Below are positions 52,171 to 63,575 of a DNA stretch of 64,000 bases, one piece after another. Source of the DNA: Lamellibrachia columna (lineage: Eukaryota > Annelida > Polychaeta > Sabellida > Siboglinidae). The stretch is taken from the NCBI GenBank assembly GCA_963662155.1, contig OY759274.1, positions 45,679,565 to 45,743,564 of the forward strand, given 5' to 3'. Below the pieces are notes generated by a model that was given only the letters and a program-made list of their open reading frames with translations, was not told the origin of the DNA and did no database searches. Positions within the stretch are counted from its first letter, which is position 1, and every line of letters begins with the position of its first letter. The position numbers and the translations under genes were made by a program.

Positions 52171-52822
52171 ATCTGGGAACCTTCCGCACAGGTTGAGGTT
52201 TCTGGTTCTTTGGTTTTTTGCATTGGGGTTGTTTTGTGATTTATGTTTTCCAAAATTTCTCTGCTGGGTTTTCACCATGAATAGAGCATTTCTCAATTTC
52301 TTAAACTTCAGTGAACTTGATTATTTTTTTCTGTGCAAACAAGCTGTATGCCATTGAGTTAGTGTTGGCTGGTTTCTGTCCGTTAATGATCAGTATGTAG
52401 GTTCTACCCAATCAGGCTGTCTTGATTTGTTTCACGCACTAACACCAGATAAAACTAATGGTACTAGTGATGTCATTAGACAACGCCATCTGGGTCACAA
52501 CTACATACAGAACAATGGTCCAGATAACAGAGAGGGCAGGCCCAAGAAATAATGTCTTCGATGTTGTAGCAGTTGTTGTAGGGAAAACCTCACCCCAAAA
52601 CAGACCATCGCCAGGATATCGTGGCGCAGTCAATTTAAATGTTTACCTTTGTGTGATGTGGAGAGGAGACGATTTAGCAGAGACCAATGTCAGAATGACA
52701 CCGAGTAGAATAACCCATAGACACACATTCTCAACCATACTTTAATTGTGTTCTATGACAGAATAGGGAAATAAAATGGAGATAACAAGCAGACCTGCTT
52801 TGATGATGATGCATTAAGCAGA

Positions 52823-52984
52823 GTAAATGTGTTATATAATGGCTTGATGTTTACAGTGCATGTGTTCGCGCTCTTCTAAATGTGTTATATAATGGCTTGA
52901 TGTTTACAGTGCATGTGTTCGCGCTCTTCTAAATGTGTTATATAATGGCTTGATGTTTACAGTGCATGTGTTCGCGCTCTTCTA
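52823..52984. repeat. 53-bp tandem repeat x3
   Basis: Three identical units of AAATGTGTTATATAATGGCT through TTCGCGCTCTTCT, in the paralogue's last intron. Confidence 0.95.
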
Positions 52985-53019
52985 AGTGCATGCACATTTT
53001 AAAGTAGTGCAGATGTGTG

Positions 53020-53330
53020 CTGTTTATAAAGGGAGTGCTTGTGTGATTTACAAACGGAGTGCTATTGTGGTTTGTGAAGGGAGTGCTGATGTCGTTTGTA
53101 GAGGGAGTGCTATTGTGGTTTGTGAAGGGAGTGCTGGTGTGGTATGTAAAGGCAGTGCTTATGTGGTTTGTAAAGGGAGTGCTGATGTAGTTTGTAGAGG
53201 GAGTGCTGATGTGGTTTGTAGAGGGAGTGCTGGTGTCGTTTGTAAAGGGAGTTCAGTTGTAGTTTGCAATGGGAGTGCTGGTGAGGTACGTAAAGGGAGT
53301 GCACCTATAGTTAAGAAAAGGAGAGCTGGT
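53020..53330. repeat. 24-bp minisatellite beside the paralogue's exon 16
   Basis: About 12 units of GTTTGTAGAGGGAGTGCTGA plus TGTG. On the minus strand the unit reads SALPLQTT in frame, and the exon 16 frame runs on into it (to a stop at 53159) if its donor GTATGT at 53340 is ignored. Confidence 0.9.
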
Positions 53331-53699
53331 GGCACACATACCGCGCAGACTTCCTTGTAGGGCGGACTTATAATTACGATAGTGTATGTATACTGCTGTC
53401 TTATGCTGACCACTGATAATTCTTGTCCCTCTGTCTTGCACTCGTATTCGGTGCCATCCACGTACACCTTAAAGCCATCTGACTCTGCTGATGTACACTT
53501 GATCTGTATGTCACATGCATCAAGGTTGTCACGTGTAATTTTTCTCATCTGGTTGGGCTGTAAATGTAAATTTAAAGTAGTCACATACATCGTCAGTTGC
53601 TGCGTCGGGGGGTCACTGTAACCATTACACTTGTACGGTGAAGTAATGTTTGCAACACCGGACTATCAATCGACAGGTGTTCGAATGATCTTGCAATTG

Positions 53700-54032
53700 T
53701 TTCATAGATTGGCAATTTCGTTCATTCTATGTTGCTTCAGTTCACTCAGCTGTATAAATGAATACCTGATAGTGATGGATTCGATGAACTATTAATCTAT
53801 TAGCGAAGTAATTACAGAGGGAATTGGAATGAACACATATGCCAGGGGACAACTGTAAAGCGCCTTGACCGGGCCTATGGACTGGATTCTACGCTATATA
53901 AGCAGTTATTTTTATCTTGTCATTTAAACAGCTGATGCTTTATAGCAAGCGACCAAACGTGTCATACGCAAGGCAATTCGTTACTAGAACGATTTGTATC
54001 CAAGACAATTCGCACTTAAACTTAATATAAAG
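53700..54032. other. Intron DNA with a LINE-like 3' end
   Basis: Most is unique. AAGCGCCTTGACCGGGCCTA through ACGCTATATAAGCAG (53857-53908) resembles the 3' end of a CR1/L2-like LINE or its SINE partner. Confidence 0.4.
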
Positions 54033-54835
54033 CCATTAATCAGTGGTGACTGAATTACTTTAATTTTGTACTTGAATAAAAGTAAAAGAAAAACGTAATT
54101 CACATAAAAACTACTTGAGTAAAGTACTTCGTAAAAAGTACTTGAGCAAACGATAAAACTACTTTTCAAAAGTATTTGAGGTAAAAGTAGAAGTAAAAGT
54201 ACAACGCTTAGAAATAACAACAAAACCATGAGTAATATTATATAAATTACACCGCTTGCATCTGGCAACGGTTTTTCTACCACTCTGCCTGTTCACACAC
54301 AGCCTTAGCTGGTCAAATGGTATACCACCCTTGAACATAGTGTTACTGAGTTGCTTGGAAAATCACATTATCATTGTAGAACAGGATATATATACGCAGG
54401 TGTGATAGTATCTGAGTAGCTAGATGATCAGTCCAGTAGTAGTAGTAGTGACCTCTCAGGCTTCTGCTAGCACTGGCCATAGTAAAATTAACAAAGACAT
54501 TCGATGTCTAGCTGATAAAGCCATCTGGCATGTCTTATCAGCTCACACAAACTTTGAAACAACACGCTGGGTTGGTTACTTGTAGGGGCTACAATTGATC
54601 AAAAGGCAGACCAGTGCAAAAGAGGCCTGCTGTTGCTAATTGCAATTAAGTGCCCTGATATGGGTCACGGTGAATAAGACATTACTGGGAAAAGATGCTG
54701 CCAAATGGCAGAGTATGAATTGTTTACTCTTTAGTTCTGTAAACTAACCATTATTATGAATTTATCAAACCTCTCAATATGAATTTTAATCGTGAAAGTA
54801 AAATGATGTTTAATACTGATGTAAGCCGGTAAGTG

Positions 54836-55040
54836 GGGAGCGGTGGTCTAATGGTTAGAGCACCCTCCTGTCGATCGTGAGGACGATGGTTCGATTCCAC
54901 CTCCGCCGTTTCGAAGCTTGGGCAATTTCGTTCACCCCACTTTGCCTGTGTCTTTCGGAAGAGACAGTAACAGTTGTTGGTCCCTTCTACCTGGTGTCTA
55001 TGCCAAGGGAAGTTAAAGATCATAAATCATCTGTGATGGA
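54836..55040 (+). mobile_element. tRNA-derived SINE with intact Pol III boxes
   Basis: The tRNA-like head has A box TGGTCTAATGG (54844-54854) and B box GGTTCGATTCC (54888-54898). A body shared with two other copies in the window follows (TTTGCCTGTGTCTTTCGGAA). The head does not close into a clean tRNA cloverleaf, so it is not called a tRNA gene. Confidence 0.85.
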
Positions 55041-55544
55041 CTCACTTACTCTAGAGAGCAGCAAAATCTCCAAGCAGATTCTGCTTAATGGATGGTGGCT
55101 GCCTAACATAAAAAAGAAGGCCATTGCCGACAATGGGCGAAAATCGGTGCAGTTCCCGATTCACGGTGCGCGTTCGCTCACGAATATCAGAACTGCAATT
55201 TGGTTTGAGATGGCGTTCAAGCGTTGTGTGCTCGAAGTGACATTTTATTTCAACAGCCTTAAACCTGACCTACGCCAATAATTGGTAGACTTCGTTCACG
55301 GACCTATACAATTATATAAAACAGTGTTTGCGTCGATATCTCAAAGAGAGGTTTGTATGCAAATATGATCGCGAACTGGCCTGCGATTGGATAATATGAA
55401 CAACTTTTACCCTTGCGTCGCGATCCCCCTGGCGATTAGGCGTGTGTTTTGAAATGTGGTTGACGGGTGGGGCGCCACTAGCAGCAGTAGGAAAATATAT
55501 CGCGAAGTAAATAAAAGTAACGAAGTAAAAAATCGAGTTACTGG

Positions 55545-55706
55545 TGTGATTTACAAACGGAATGCTGTTGTGGTTTGTGAAGGGAGTGATGGTGTAGTAT
55601 GTAAAGGGAGTGCTTATGTGGTTTGTAAAGGGAGTGCTGATGTAGTTTGTAGAGGGAGTGCTGATGTGGTTTGTAGAGGGAGTGCTGGTGTCGTTTGTAA
55701 AAGTTA
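55545..55706. repeat. Second copy of the 24-bp minisatellite
   Basis: About seven units in the same orientation and the same order of unit variants as 53038-53254, minus two units. It is set inside the hAT element rather than next to an exon. Confidence 0.9.
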
Positions 55707-55849
55707 GTTAAAATTCTACTTCGTTACATGCCTATTACTTGAAATAACTTCTCAAGTATTGTAACAAAATGCATTTACTTCTTTACATAACACCACTGCT
55801 CGTAATGCTTGGTGATATACTCCCTAAACAGCTAATCACAGGTAAACTG

Positions 55850-56115
55850 GGAGGTCATAGTGAGTTTAGAGATCGAGATCACCAGCTCACCAGAGTTCAT
55901 GACCGAATTTTTCATTAATACTGATGTGGGATCTTTTACTTCACACACGGGTAGAGTAGAAGGGACCAGCAGCTATTAGTGTCTCTTCCGAAAGACACAG
56001 GCAAAGTGGGGTGAACAAAACTGCCCAAGTTTCGAATCGGCATCAGGTGGACTAGAACTCCGGTCCCTCTGTTTACAGTCCGGTGCTCTAGCCGATATAC
56101 CACATTGTCGTCCAT
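55850..56115 (-). mobile_element. SINE copy, reverse orientation
   Basis: On the minus strand, a degenerate tRNA head (GGAGTTCTAGTCC for the B box) and the shared body (TTTGCCTGTGTCTTTCGGAA) with the ACTCTACCC-type tail. It lies between paralogue exons 15 and 16. Confidence 0.78.
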
Positions 56116-57284
56116 ATTTGCCGTCAGAGATTAAATAAAACGTGAACATGTCAGAACAATAAATCAGTATGTGAAAAACATTACTTCAACAAATGAAGGA
56201 AACGAATACATACTTTGTAGCATCCACCACCAAACTTCGGTGAGTACTCCTTTGTAGTTGTTCCAGTCTTTTGCTTTCCCCATTTCCGCTTGTGTCGTAG
56301 GCACACATAATCGGCACTAAATAATTCCCGCAGGATGTTTTTGTCGTCAGCTGCAACAGTGTTACAAACCTACATGTGTTGTCATACGTACACAAGTATG
56401 TCACGGATTGGGACATCAGAGCAAGAGACTCCTACACACTCTCACAAACAACAATATTACACAGATAGAGACATCAGAGCAAGAGACTCCTACACGCTCT
56501 CACATACAACAGCATCACACAAACAGCATTTTGGTCCAATACTTTTTTAGGATGGTCATTTGTGAAAATTGGATCAAATCAAACAACGGTTGAACAGGTG
56601 TGTCACCCACGTACACTAGTATCGCACACAAAGAGGAAACAAATCATGAGACTGCCTTACATACAGCAATAGCATACAGACAAAGACAGCTGAGCAAGAT
56701 ACTGTATCTTACATACAACAGCATGACACAGACAACACAGCTCACCATTTTTATTTTGCAAAGTTTTGTGTTTATTCACGTCTTACCACCAACGCCTTTC
56801 ATTACAGTCAACCTTGCTACATGAATAATATTGTTTTTTACTTAATAATATTTTAATATTAAGTGTACACCTATTATACATATTTGTTCAGATCAGGACC
56901 CAATAATCAAACAGGGACATAACATTGGACCCAGTCAATCAGAATCTTTGTAAGGTTAGTTAGGTGGATTTCCACATTACACCAAATAGTTGTGTCTTTA
57001 AATCAGAATTCTCATCATTGGATAACACAATCAAGTAATGTTTTCTTATAAGTTAGTGACAGCTATATTAATAAGTAAGACGATAATATTATAACGCGGA
57101 GGTGCATATTGAGACTCCAACATTTACGATGTTCCTCCAACGGTATTAGGTAGCACACTATGTTTATCAATAACATTTTAAACATTTTGGCAGTAGCTAA
57201 TTCATCCTACACAAAATTGGTGCAGTGCGTGTTAGAGTTTGAGAGTCCACAACAGGCTACACATATACCTTGTATTTGATTTAT

Positions 57285-57500
57285 ACTTCCACTGGCATAG
57301 AAACCAGGTAGAATGGACCAACCGCTTTTAGAGTCCCATCCGTAAGATACGTGCAAAGTAAAGTGGATGAAATTGTCCAATCTTCAAAAAGGCAGCAGGT
57401 CGGTACAAACCCTGATCCTCTTGAGTGAGAGTTACGAACTATATTCTCTGGGATGGAACACTGAGTGTTACTTGTACCAGCTGAGGTATACAGTGGCAAT
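57285..57500 (-). mobile_element. Old SINE copy, reverse orientation
   Basis: The body matches the other two SINEs with many changes (ACTTTGCACGTATCTTACGG and the AGAATGGACCAACCGCTTTT region). The tRNA head is only partly recognisable. Confidence 0.6.
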
Positions 57501-57584
57501 TTCTAAACATACATAACACACATACATTAGTAGGCAAGCTAAATCATCTAGAATTTCTTAACGACATCATTTGTAAATATATAA

Positions 57585-57745
57585 TAGAATATAAAACACT
57601 TCTATTGCGCTAAAATCCCCGGGAGACCCAAGCTCGACATCGCACCAAAATAAAAGGGGTTAAACAGTGCCTGGTCGATAAGCAGTTCCAGTTATAAACA
57701 GTTCGATTGGTACGCTGAGGAGCTGTGGGGGATAAGCAAGTTTAA
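57585..57745 (-). mobile_element. LINE 3' end, same family as 12121-13726
   Basis: The minus strand reads CATCTGTTTAAACTTGCTTA, TTTAACCCCTTTTATTTTGG, then GAGCTTGGGTCTCC and GCGCAATAGAAGTGTTTTAT. It parallels 13545-13715. Confidence 0.78.
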
Positions 57746-57918
57746 ACAGATGGATAAGTTATTAATGGGATTACCAAAAAGATGTAGATGGACGTCATCA
57801 TCGATGTTAAGGTACTCTTGGAGGTTACAAATGTCACCTGGGGTAAAAATGGCGGATTTTAACAAATTGACATCTACGTGATTTTCTTGAAATGTGTATT
57901 TCAAATTGCTTGTACATT

Positions 57919-57920
<2 letters not shown>

Positions 57921-57986
<66 letters not shown>
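57921..57986. repeat. (TA)n tract
   Basis: Pure TA, 33 units, abutting a LINE fragment. Confidence 0.97.
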
Positions 57987-57987
<1 letters not shown>

Positions 57988-58202
57988 CGATAGTCCGAAC
58001 TGCTCTCAGATGGACACCAGATGGAAAACGGATGAGAGGAAGACCGAAAGAAACCTGGAGAAGAACGGTGAAGCGAGAAATGAAAGAACATAACCTGACC
58101 AGGGGGAAGCTCGAGAAAACATCAAGAGACAGTGGTGTGCTCTGGTGTCGGCCTTATGTGCACTTCCGCACGAAGAAGATTAAATAAGTAAGTAAGTAAA
58201 TA
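57987..58202 (+). mobile_element. LINE 3' end with (TAAG)n tail
   Basis: The plus frame reads TALRWTPDGKRMRGRPKETW, then RRTVKREMKEHNLTRGKLEK, the end of an R2/RTE-like ORF2. It closes with TAAGTAAGTAAGTAAATA. Confidence 0.85.
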
Positions 58203-58346
58203 ATACTGATACATTAGTCGCCCATAGTGGCAAACATTTGTGAAGACAAGGTCAACGTCGAAGAGTAGATTACTCACTTAATCGTAAGGTTGGGCAGTAA
58301 TCTGCAGTTCGATCATCTGCCCCATTGTAAGGAACATCAGCAGCAT

Positions 58347-58755
<409 letters not shown>

Positions 58756-58890
58756 ATGCATTTGAACTATGTATTTGTAGCACTTTGCTATATATGTAAC
58801 GTTTTTAGTATGTAACGGGTTCGTTATGTAGTAACGCTATTACGCTATTACGCATGTAATGTTTACGAACTAATTTGTATGTTAACACGT
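58756..58890. repeat. Degenerate TAACGC-type array, left part
   Basis: Irregular copies of a ~17-20-bp TAACGCTTTTAGCTATGTAG-like motif. The stretch 58758-58873 closely matches 63726-63843. Confidence 0.7.
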
Positions 58891-59641
58891 ATATTATCGT
58901 CCATCGCCCATTATCGAGTATTTCCGGTTACGCATGGGCAAATACCTACTTCCGAAGGCGGAGCCATCTAGGGGATACTTCCGGTACTATTTTCTGATAT
59001 TAGCTCTGATATCCACTCCATGGTGGATACTTGCTGTGTTATTTCCTGGAACTAGCGCCCCATGATGGGCACTTGCTGTACTACACACCTTTCTGGTGGT
59101 GTCATCTAGCGAATACAAAGCGCTAACCTAAGCGTGAATTCAAGTCTAGTGTCTAGTCAAATAAAACACATTTTACCTACCTGATATTGGTGACATTTTT
59201 GCTCTACTTTATACAATATGCCATTTCAAAAAAGAAACCTTTGTGGAATAGATATTGAACTGGTGATATCTGCAATTCTTTTGGTAGGTTGCTTATTAGT
59301 GCGGTATGTCCATTCACGTCTAGCAGCAGTTGCGAAGTAAAGTCGCCTTCCTTCATAAATTTCGTCGCATTTACCTATGTGTTTAACGCTTTCAGCTATG
59401 GAGCCTTATCTAAACTATTACTTCATAACGAGAAAAATAGGTGCTGGCTGTGCTTTCCGTCTGAATTCGCGCTAATATAGCGGATCACAGTGGTGAACCC
59501 GTACGTAGATATCTACAAAGCTAGTGAGACTTTGCACTTCAAACCTTCATTCCGTGCCTATCAATATATGTTGGCATCAATCGGTTTTTTATTGACTTTT
59601 ACACTGCGACTTCTCGACAAACTATATTATCGCTCGTTGTT

Positions 59642-60252
59642 ATGGCGACCGACGATGTTGTCGTCATTAACGAACTTTTATGTTTTTACATTAATCGAAT
59701 GGACGTTTTACCACGATCTATTCTTAACCGCATTATATTGGACAACTTTAACGATGAAGACATCTTAAATGCCAAAGACATTTTACATTCACATGTTTCT
59801 ACCACTTTGAAACATCGTTGGATTAAACGACAAGGGACCGATAAAGCCAAACACAACGTTGACGACATTTGAAAATCTTGGACGAAGTTGACCCTGACGC
59901 AATACCGATCTATGTCGCCCGTGATCTTGGCAAACTACCGACCATTGATTTTAATCATGTCGACATGTCTACATTGTCACGTGAAATCACCACGTGCAAA
60001 AGCAAATTATATGACACTGAACTATCTCATAAAACTCTTGTCGATTCAGTGTCTGAACTTTCTACGCAAATCACCACTCTTGTGTCATCACTGCTACCGG
60101 TACTTTCTTCACTGAACGTGACGCCAGCCGCAACGACTTCTGCTTCTACATCTTCTCCAACACCTGCCATACGTGAGATGTCTCCGAAATCTGCCGTATC
60201 TACTTCTTCAAAAGTTCGATCTGCCCCCAAGGCAACACTGTTAAACCACTGA
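59642..60252 (+). CDS. LINE ORF1, frameshifted
   Basis: The frame begins MATDDVVVINELLCFYINRM (59642) and loses one base at about 59870. It then continues with KILDEVDPDAIPIYVARDLG and a Ser/Thr-rich tail ending at 60252. A further ORF1-type segment, GFHADTTCEELYTYVSSTLS, is at 60313-60582. ORF1 proteins of this type bind RNA. Confidence 0.7.
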
Positions 60253-60799
60253 CATCTAATCGTAAGTCACACACCATGACCGCAGGAAACTCTTCCAAGT
60301 GTAGTCTTAAGTGTGCACCAGTGCGACTCGTACTTTCTCACAGGATTTCATGCTGACACAACTTGTGAAGAATTATATACTTACGTGTCATCAACTTTGA
60401 GTTTGAAATGCTCGTGTGAGCGATTACCAACCCAACACAACTCATATTCTTCCTTCAAGCTGTGTGTTGACATTCCTAAACCTAACTTGCTTTATGACGC
60501 TGATCTCTCGCCTGCTGGAACAAAGATTGGACGGTATTTCCCACCTAGGAAACACACACTAACAGATTCAACCCACTTATAGACTTTCCCCTCCGTATTG
60601 CTTCCTTTAACTCCAGAAGTATACGGAACAGTGCTTTTGACGTGGTTGACATCTTAAACTCTTTAGATATACTTTCTGTGCAGGAACACTGGTTCTCTAA
60701 ACAGAGCCTTTCTTTCCTTAATTCTGTTCACTCTGACTTTAACGCCAGAGGAATTACTTCCATTGATTACGGTGATGGTTTGAGTGGACGTCCTCATGG

Positions 60800-61567
60800 T
60801 TGATTTATGTTGACGAGAAGAGACTCCTGGGTCTAAAAATTACCAGCTCTAACGCCACTATTCTACTTCTTAATGTCTATCTACCATATCAGACTGATGA
60901 CAATGCTGATGAATATCTAGAAATTTTAGGCAAAATCCAGGCCATAAGCGATTCATTTGAATCAACCAATATATTCATCATTGGTGATTTTAATGCGGAT
61001 ATTAAGAACCCCAGTCTTTTTACTCCATTTCTCAATGCTTTTATAAACGACTGTCACCTTATCGCAAGTGACACATTGCTTTTCCCTCTGATGCTTTTAC
61101 ATATGTTAGTGATGCGCACGGCTCAAGGAGCTGGCTCGACCACATGCTCATCACCCACTCTAGTCACTCATCAATATCTGATATGGAAGTTAAATATGAC
61201 TGTGTCTCTTCCGACCACTTACCTCTATGCTTTTCTATATATGTCAAGTTATTACCTTCCTCTGAAGCCCCCCATACAGGAGCAAATTCACACACCTCAT
61301 CCTGTGTGGAATGCTGCCTCCCCCCAGGATCTCCATAACTATCATACACAAACCGGTTTGATTTTATCTGCTATTGATGTACCTCATGAGGTTTTAAGAT
61401 GTACTAACCCTAATTGTAATGATGAAGCCCATCGCACTTTGCTAAGCAATCTTTATAATGATATTATAAAATCACTTAAAGACGCTGCCGAGGTAATCCC
61501 TACTAAGGCTAACAACACGTCTTCTAGGCTGGAACGACCTAGTCAGAGACTCCCATCAAGCTGCTAG
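60800..61567 (+). CDS. LINE endonuclease, partial
   Basis: IYVDEKRLLGLKI, LLLNVYLPYQTDD and IFIIGDFNADI are the middle motifs of an AP endonuclease. The N-terminal catalytic motifs lie upstream in broken frames (60600-60790). The SDH motif is in a second frame at about 61215 (SSDHLPLCF). Confidence 0.75.
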   Translation: MIYVDEKRLLGLKITSSNATILLLNVYLPYQTDDNADEYLEILGKIQAISDSFESTNIFIIGDFNADIKNPSLFTPFLNAFINDCHLIASDTLLFPLMLLHMLVMRTAQGAGSTTCSSPTLVTHQYLIWKLNMTVSLPTTYLYAFLYMSSYYLPLKPPIQEQIHTPHPVWNAASPQDLHNYHTQTGLILSAIDVPHEVLRCTNPNCNDEAHRTLLSNLYNDIIKSLKDAAEVIPTKANNTSSRLERPSQRLPSSC

Positions 61568-61616
61568 ATAATCCTTTCTCTTCTGGCGTTCTGCTGGGAG
61601 TCCGCGTCATGGTCCC

Positions 61617-63341
61617 TTGTATGATATAATGAAAATTAGACGCGCTCATTTTAAACGCAACAAAAAACTATGTGAAAAAAATGCTGAAATTCTTAAAGTT
61701 GAAAGACTTGCTTCTAAACTATGTAATAATGACTTCAAAATCTTCTGGAAGGACATAAAACATATGAATAACGCCAGGTTTCCAAATCCTAGCAATGTTG
61801 GTGGTGCTTCCGGTGTCGAAAATGTAAAGAATATGTGGCTTCATCATTACCAATCCCTACTTAACTCTATACCTGGCTCTCCAGTCAACATCAAGAAGAT
61901 TAATGAATACTGTAGCAATGTACAGCTTAATGTTCAAATGATTGTTAATGTTAAGGAAATTCAAGATATAATACATGCAATGCCTGTAGGCAAAGCCCCG
62001 GGTTATGATAGTGTAAGTAACGAACATTTTAAATATGCGAATGAAAAACTTCATGTTCTCATGTCACTTTTATATAGTAGCATGTTTATTCATGGTTTTT
62101 TACCGGATGCTATGATGATTACAATCATAGCCCCCATAATTAAAAATAAGGCGGGTGACCTGTCTGATAACAACAACTACCGACCCATTGCTCTAGCCAC
62201 AATTGCTAGTAAATTATTTGAATCCTTGATATTATCCAGGGTTTCTACTTTTTTATCTACATGTGTAAACCAATTTGGATTTAAAAAGCATCACTCAACT
62301 GAAATGCTCATATTTTTAATAAAAGAACTCTTTCGACACTACATAGCGAATGGCTCATCTATGTATGTTACCATGCTGGATGCCTCTAAGGCCTTTAACA
62401 AAGTCAATCATAGTAAGCTATTCACCAAACTAATTGACCGGGGATGTCCTTCTTTTATTGTTCGCATTCTTTATTACTGGTACAGAACCCAGAAATTCAC
62501 TGTCAGATGGTGTTGTAGCTTCTCAGAATTTTTTACCGTTTCAAACGGTGTTAAGCAGGGTGGAATCCTTTCTCTACATCTTTTTAACGTTTACATGAAT
62601 GACTTAAGTGTAAATTTGAATAAATTACAAATTGGCTGTCTTTATGTAGGAACCATAATGAATCATATGATGTATGCCGATGACCTTTGTGTTTTTTCAC
62701 CTAGTGTTGCGGGGTTGAGAAAACTCACCGATTGTTGTGCCAAGTATGGCAATATGTTTGATATAACGTACAATGCCAAAAAATCTGTCTGTATGGTTAT
62801 TGATAACAAACCTAGGGACAAGAAAAATATTCGTCCTGTTGTTGTCAATAACCATACACTACCTTACACTGAAAAATTTAAATACCTTGGCCATATTATA
62901 AACAATAATCTTACTGATGATGACGATATTGCCAGGCAGAAAAGATGTATCTATGCTCAGGCAAATGCTTTAGCCAGAAAATTTTACTTATGCAACAATT
63001 CCATTAAAACAACTTTATTTAATTCATACTGTGGTTCAATGTACACCTCAAGTCTTTGGTGTCATTTAAAAAAACAGAGTATGAAAGGTATTACTGTCGC
63101 TTATAACAACAGTTTTAGAATTATACACAACCTGTCACCCCGCTGTAGTGCAAGCCATATGTTCGCTACTAATTATGTTAAATCCTTTAATGAACGTATT
63201 CGCTCATCAATTTTTAGCCTTTTATGCCGGTTGGAAAAATCCGACAATATACTTTTTGTGAATTATCTTCACACTTTTATTTATTATCAAAGTCCATTGA
63301 TTAAACATTGGATTGATCAATTGTATGCTTTTAATTCATGA
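61617..63341 (+). CDS. LINE reverse transcriptase, open frame
   Basis: 574 residues without a stop. Motifs: VGKAPGYDSVSNEHFKYA, NNYRPIALATIASKLFE, FGFKKHHSTEMLIFLI, YVTMLDASKAFNKVNH, NGVKQGGILSLHLFNVYMND, MMYADDLCVFSPS (catalytic YADD), FKYLGHIINNN and a Cys-rich end. It makes cDNA of the element. LSLHLF replaces the usual LSPxLF, a possible weak spot. Confidence 0.9.
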   Translation: MYDIMKIRRAHFKRNKKLCEKNAEILKVERLASKLCNNDFKIFWKDIKHMNNARFPNPSNVGGASGVENVKNMWLHHYQSLLNSIPGSPVNIKKINEYCSNVQLNVQMIVNVKEIQDIIHAMPVGKAPGYDSVSNEHFKYANEKLHVLMSLLYSSMFIHGFLPDAMMITIIAPIIKNKAGDLSDNNNYRPIALATIASKLFESLILSRVSTFLSTCVNQFGFKKHHSTEMLIFLIKELFRHYIANGSSMYVTMLDASKAFNKVNHSKLFTKLIDRGCPSFIVRILYYWYRTQKFTVRWCCSFSEFFTVSNGVKQGGILSLHLFNVYMNDLSVNLNKLQIGCLYVGTIMNHMMYADDLCVFSPSVAGLRKLTDCCAKYGNMFDITYNAKKSVCMVIDNKPRDKKNIRPVVVNNHTLPYTEKFKYLGHIINNNLTDDDDIARQKRCIYAQANALARKFYLCNNSIKTTLFNSYCGSMYTSSLWCHLKKQSMKGITVAYNNSFRIIHNLSPRCSASHMFATNYVKSFNERIRSSIFSLLCRLEKSDNILFVNYLHTFIYYQSPLIKHWIDQLYAFNS

Positions 63342-63575
63342 TGTTTGTACTTTTATACAAATATATTTTTTATCCTTACTTATCTTATATATATATTTTA
63401 CTACACGTCATGTATGTATATTTATATATATATATTTTTCTCACTACATGTACCTCTATTGTTCAACATGTGTGTATATGTATGTTTTTTTTAACCTGTA
63501 TGTATTTATAATATTATGGGCTCTTGCCTGAAATAAAACATTATTATTATTATTATATTATTATTATTACTATAT

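Larger units (their letters stand above)
54041..55798. mobile_element. Non-autonomous hAT element, 1.76 kb
   Basis: It starts CAGTGGTG and ends CACCACTG, with AGTAAAAGTACTTGAG-type subterminal repeats at both ends, typical of hAT elements. Flanking octamers CCATTAAT and CTCGTAAT match at five of eight bases, so the duplication has eroded. It contains a tRNA-derived SINE and a second copy of the 24-bp array. Confidence 0.78.
59200..63575 (+). mobile_element. Nearly full-length LINE with (ATT)n tail
   Basis: Order: ORF1 (59642-60580, one base lost near 59870), endonuclease (60600-61560), reverse transcriptase (61617-63341), 3' UTR and GCCTGAAATAAAACATTATT running into (ATT)n at 63575. It belongs to a jockey/CR1-like group common in aquatic animals. 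The RT frame is fully open, the endonuclease is broken near its start and the ORF1 is shifted, so it is recent but inactive. Confidence 0.85.

Noticed and set aside
54836..54908. Functional tRNA gene
   Set aside because: The boxes are good, but the acceptor stem does not close and the same head is fused to a SINE body found in other copies.
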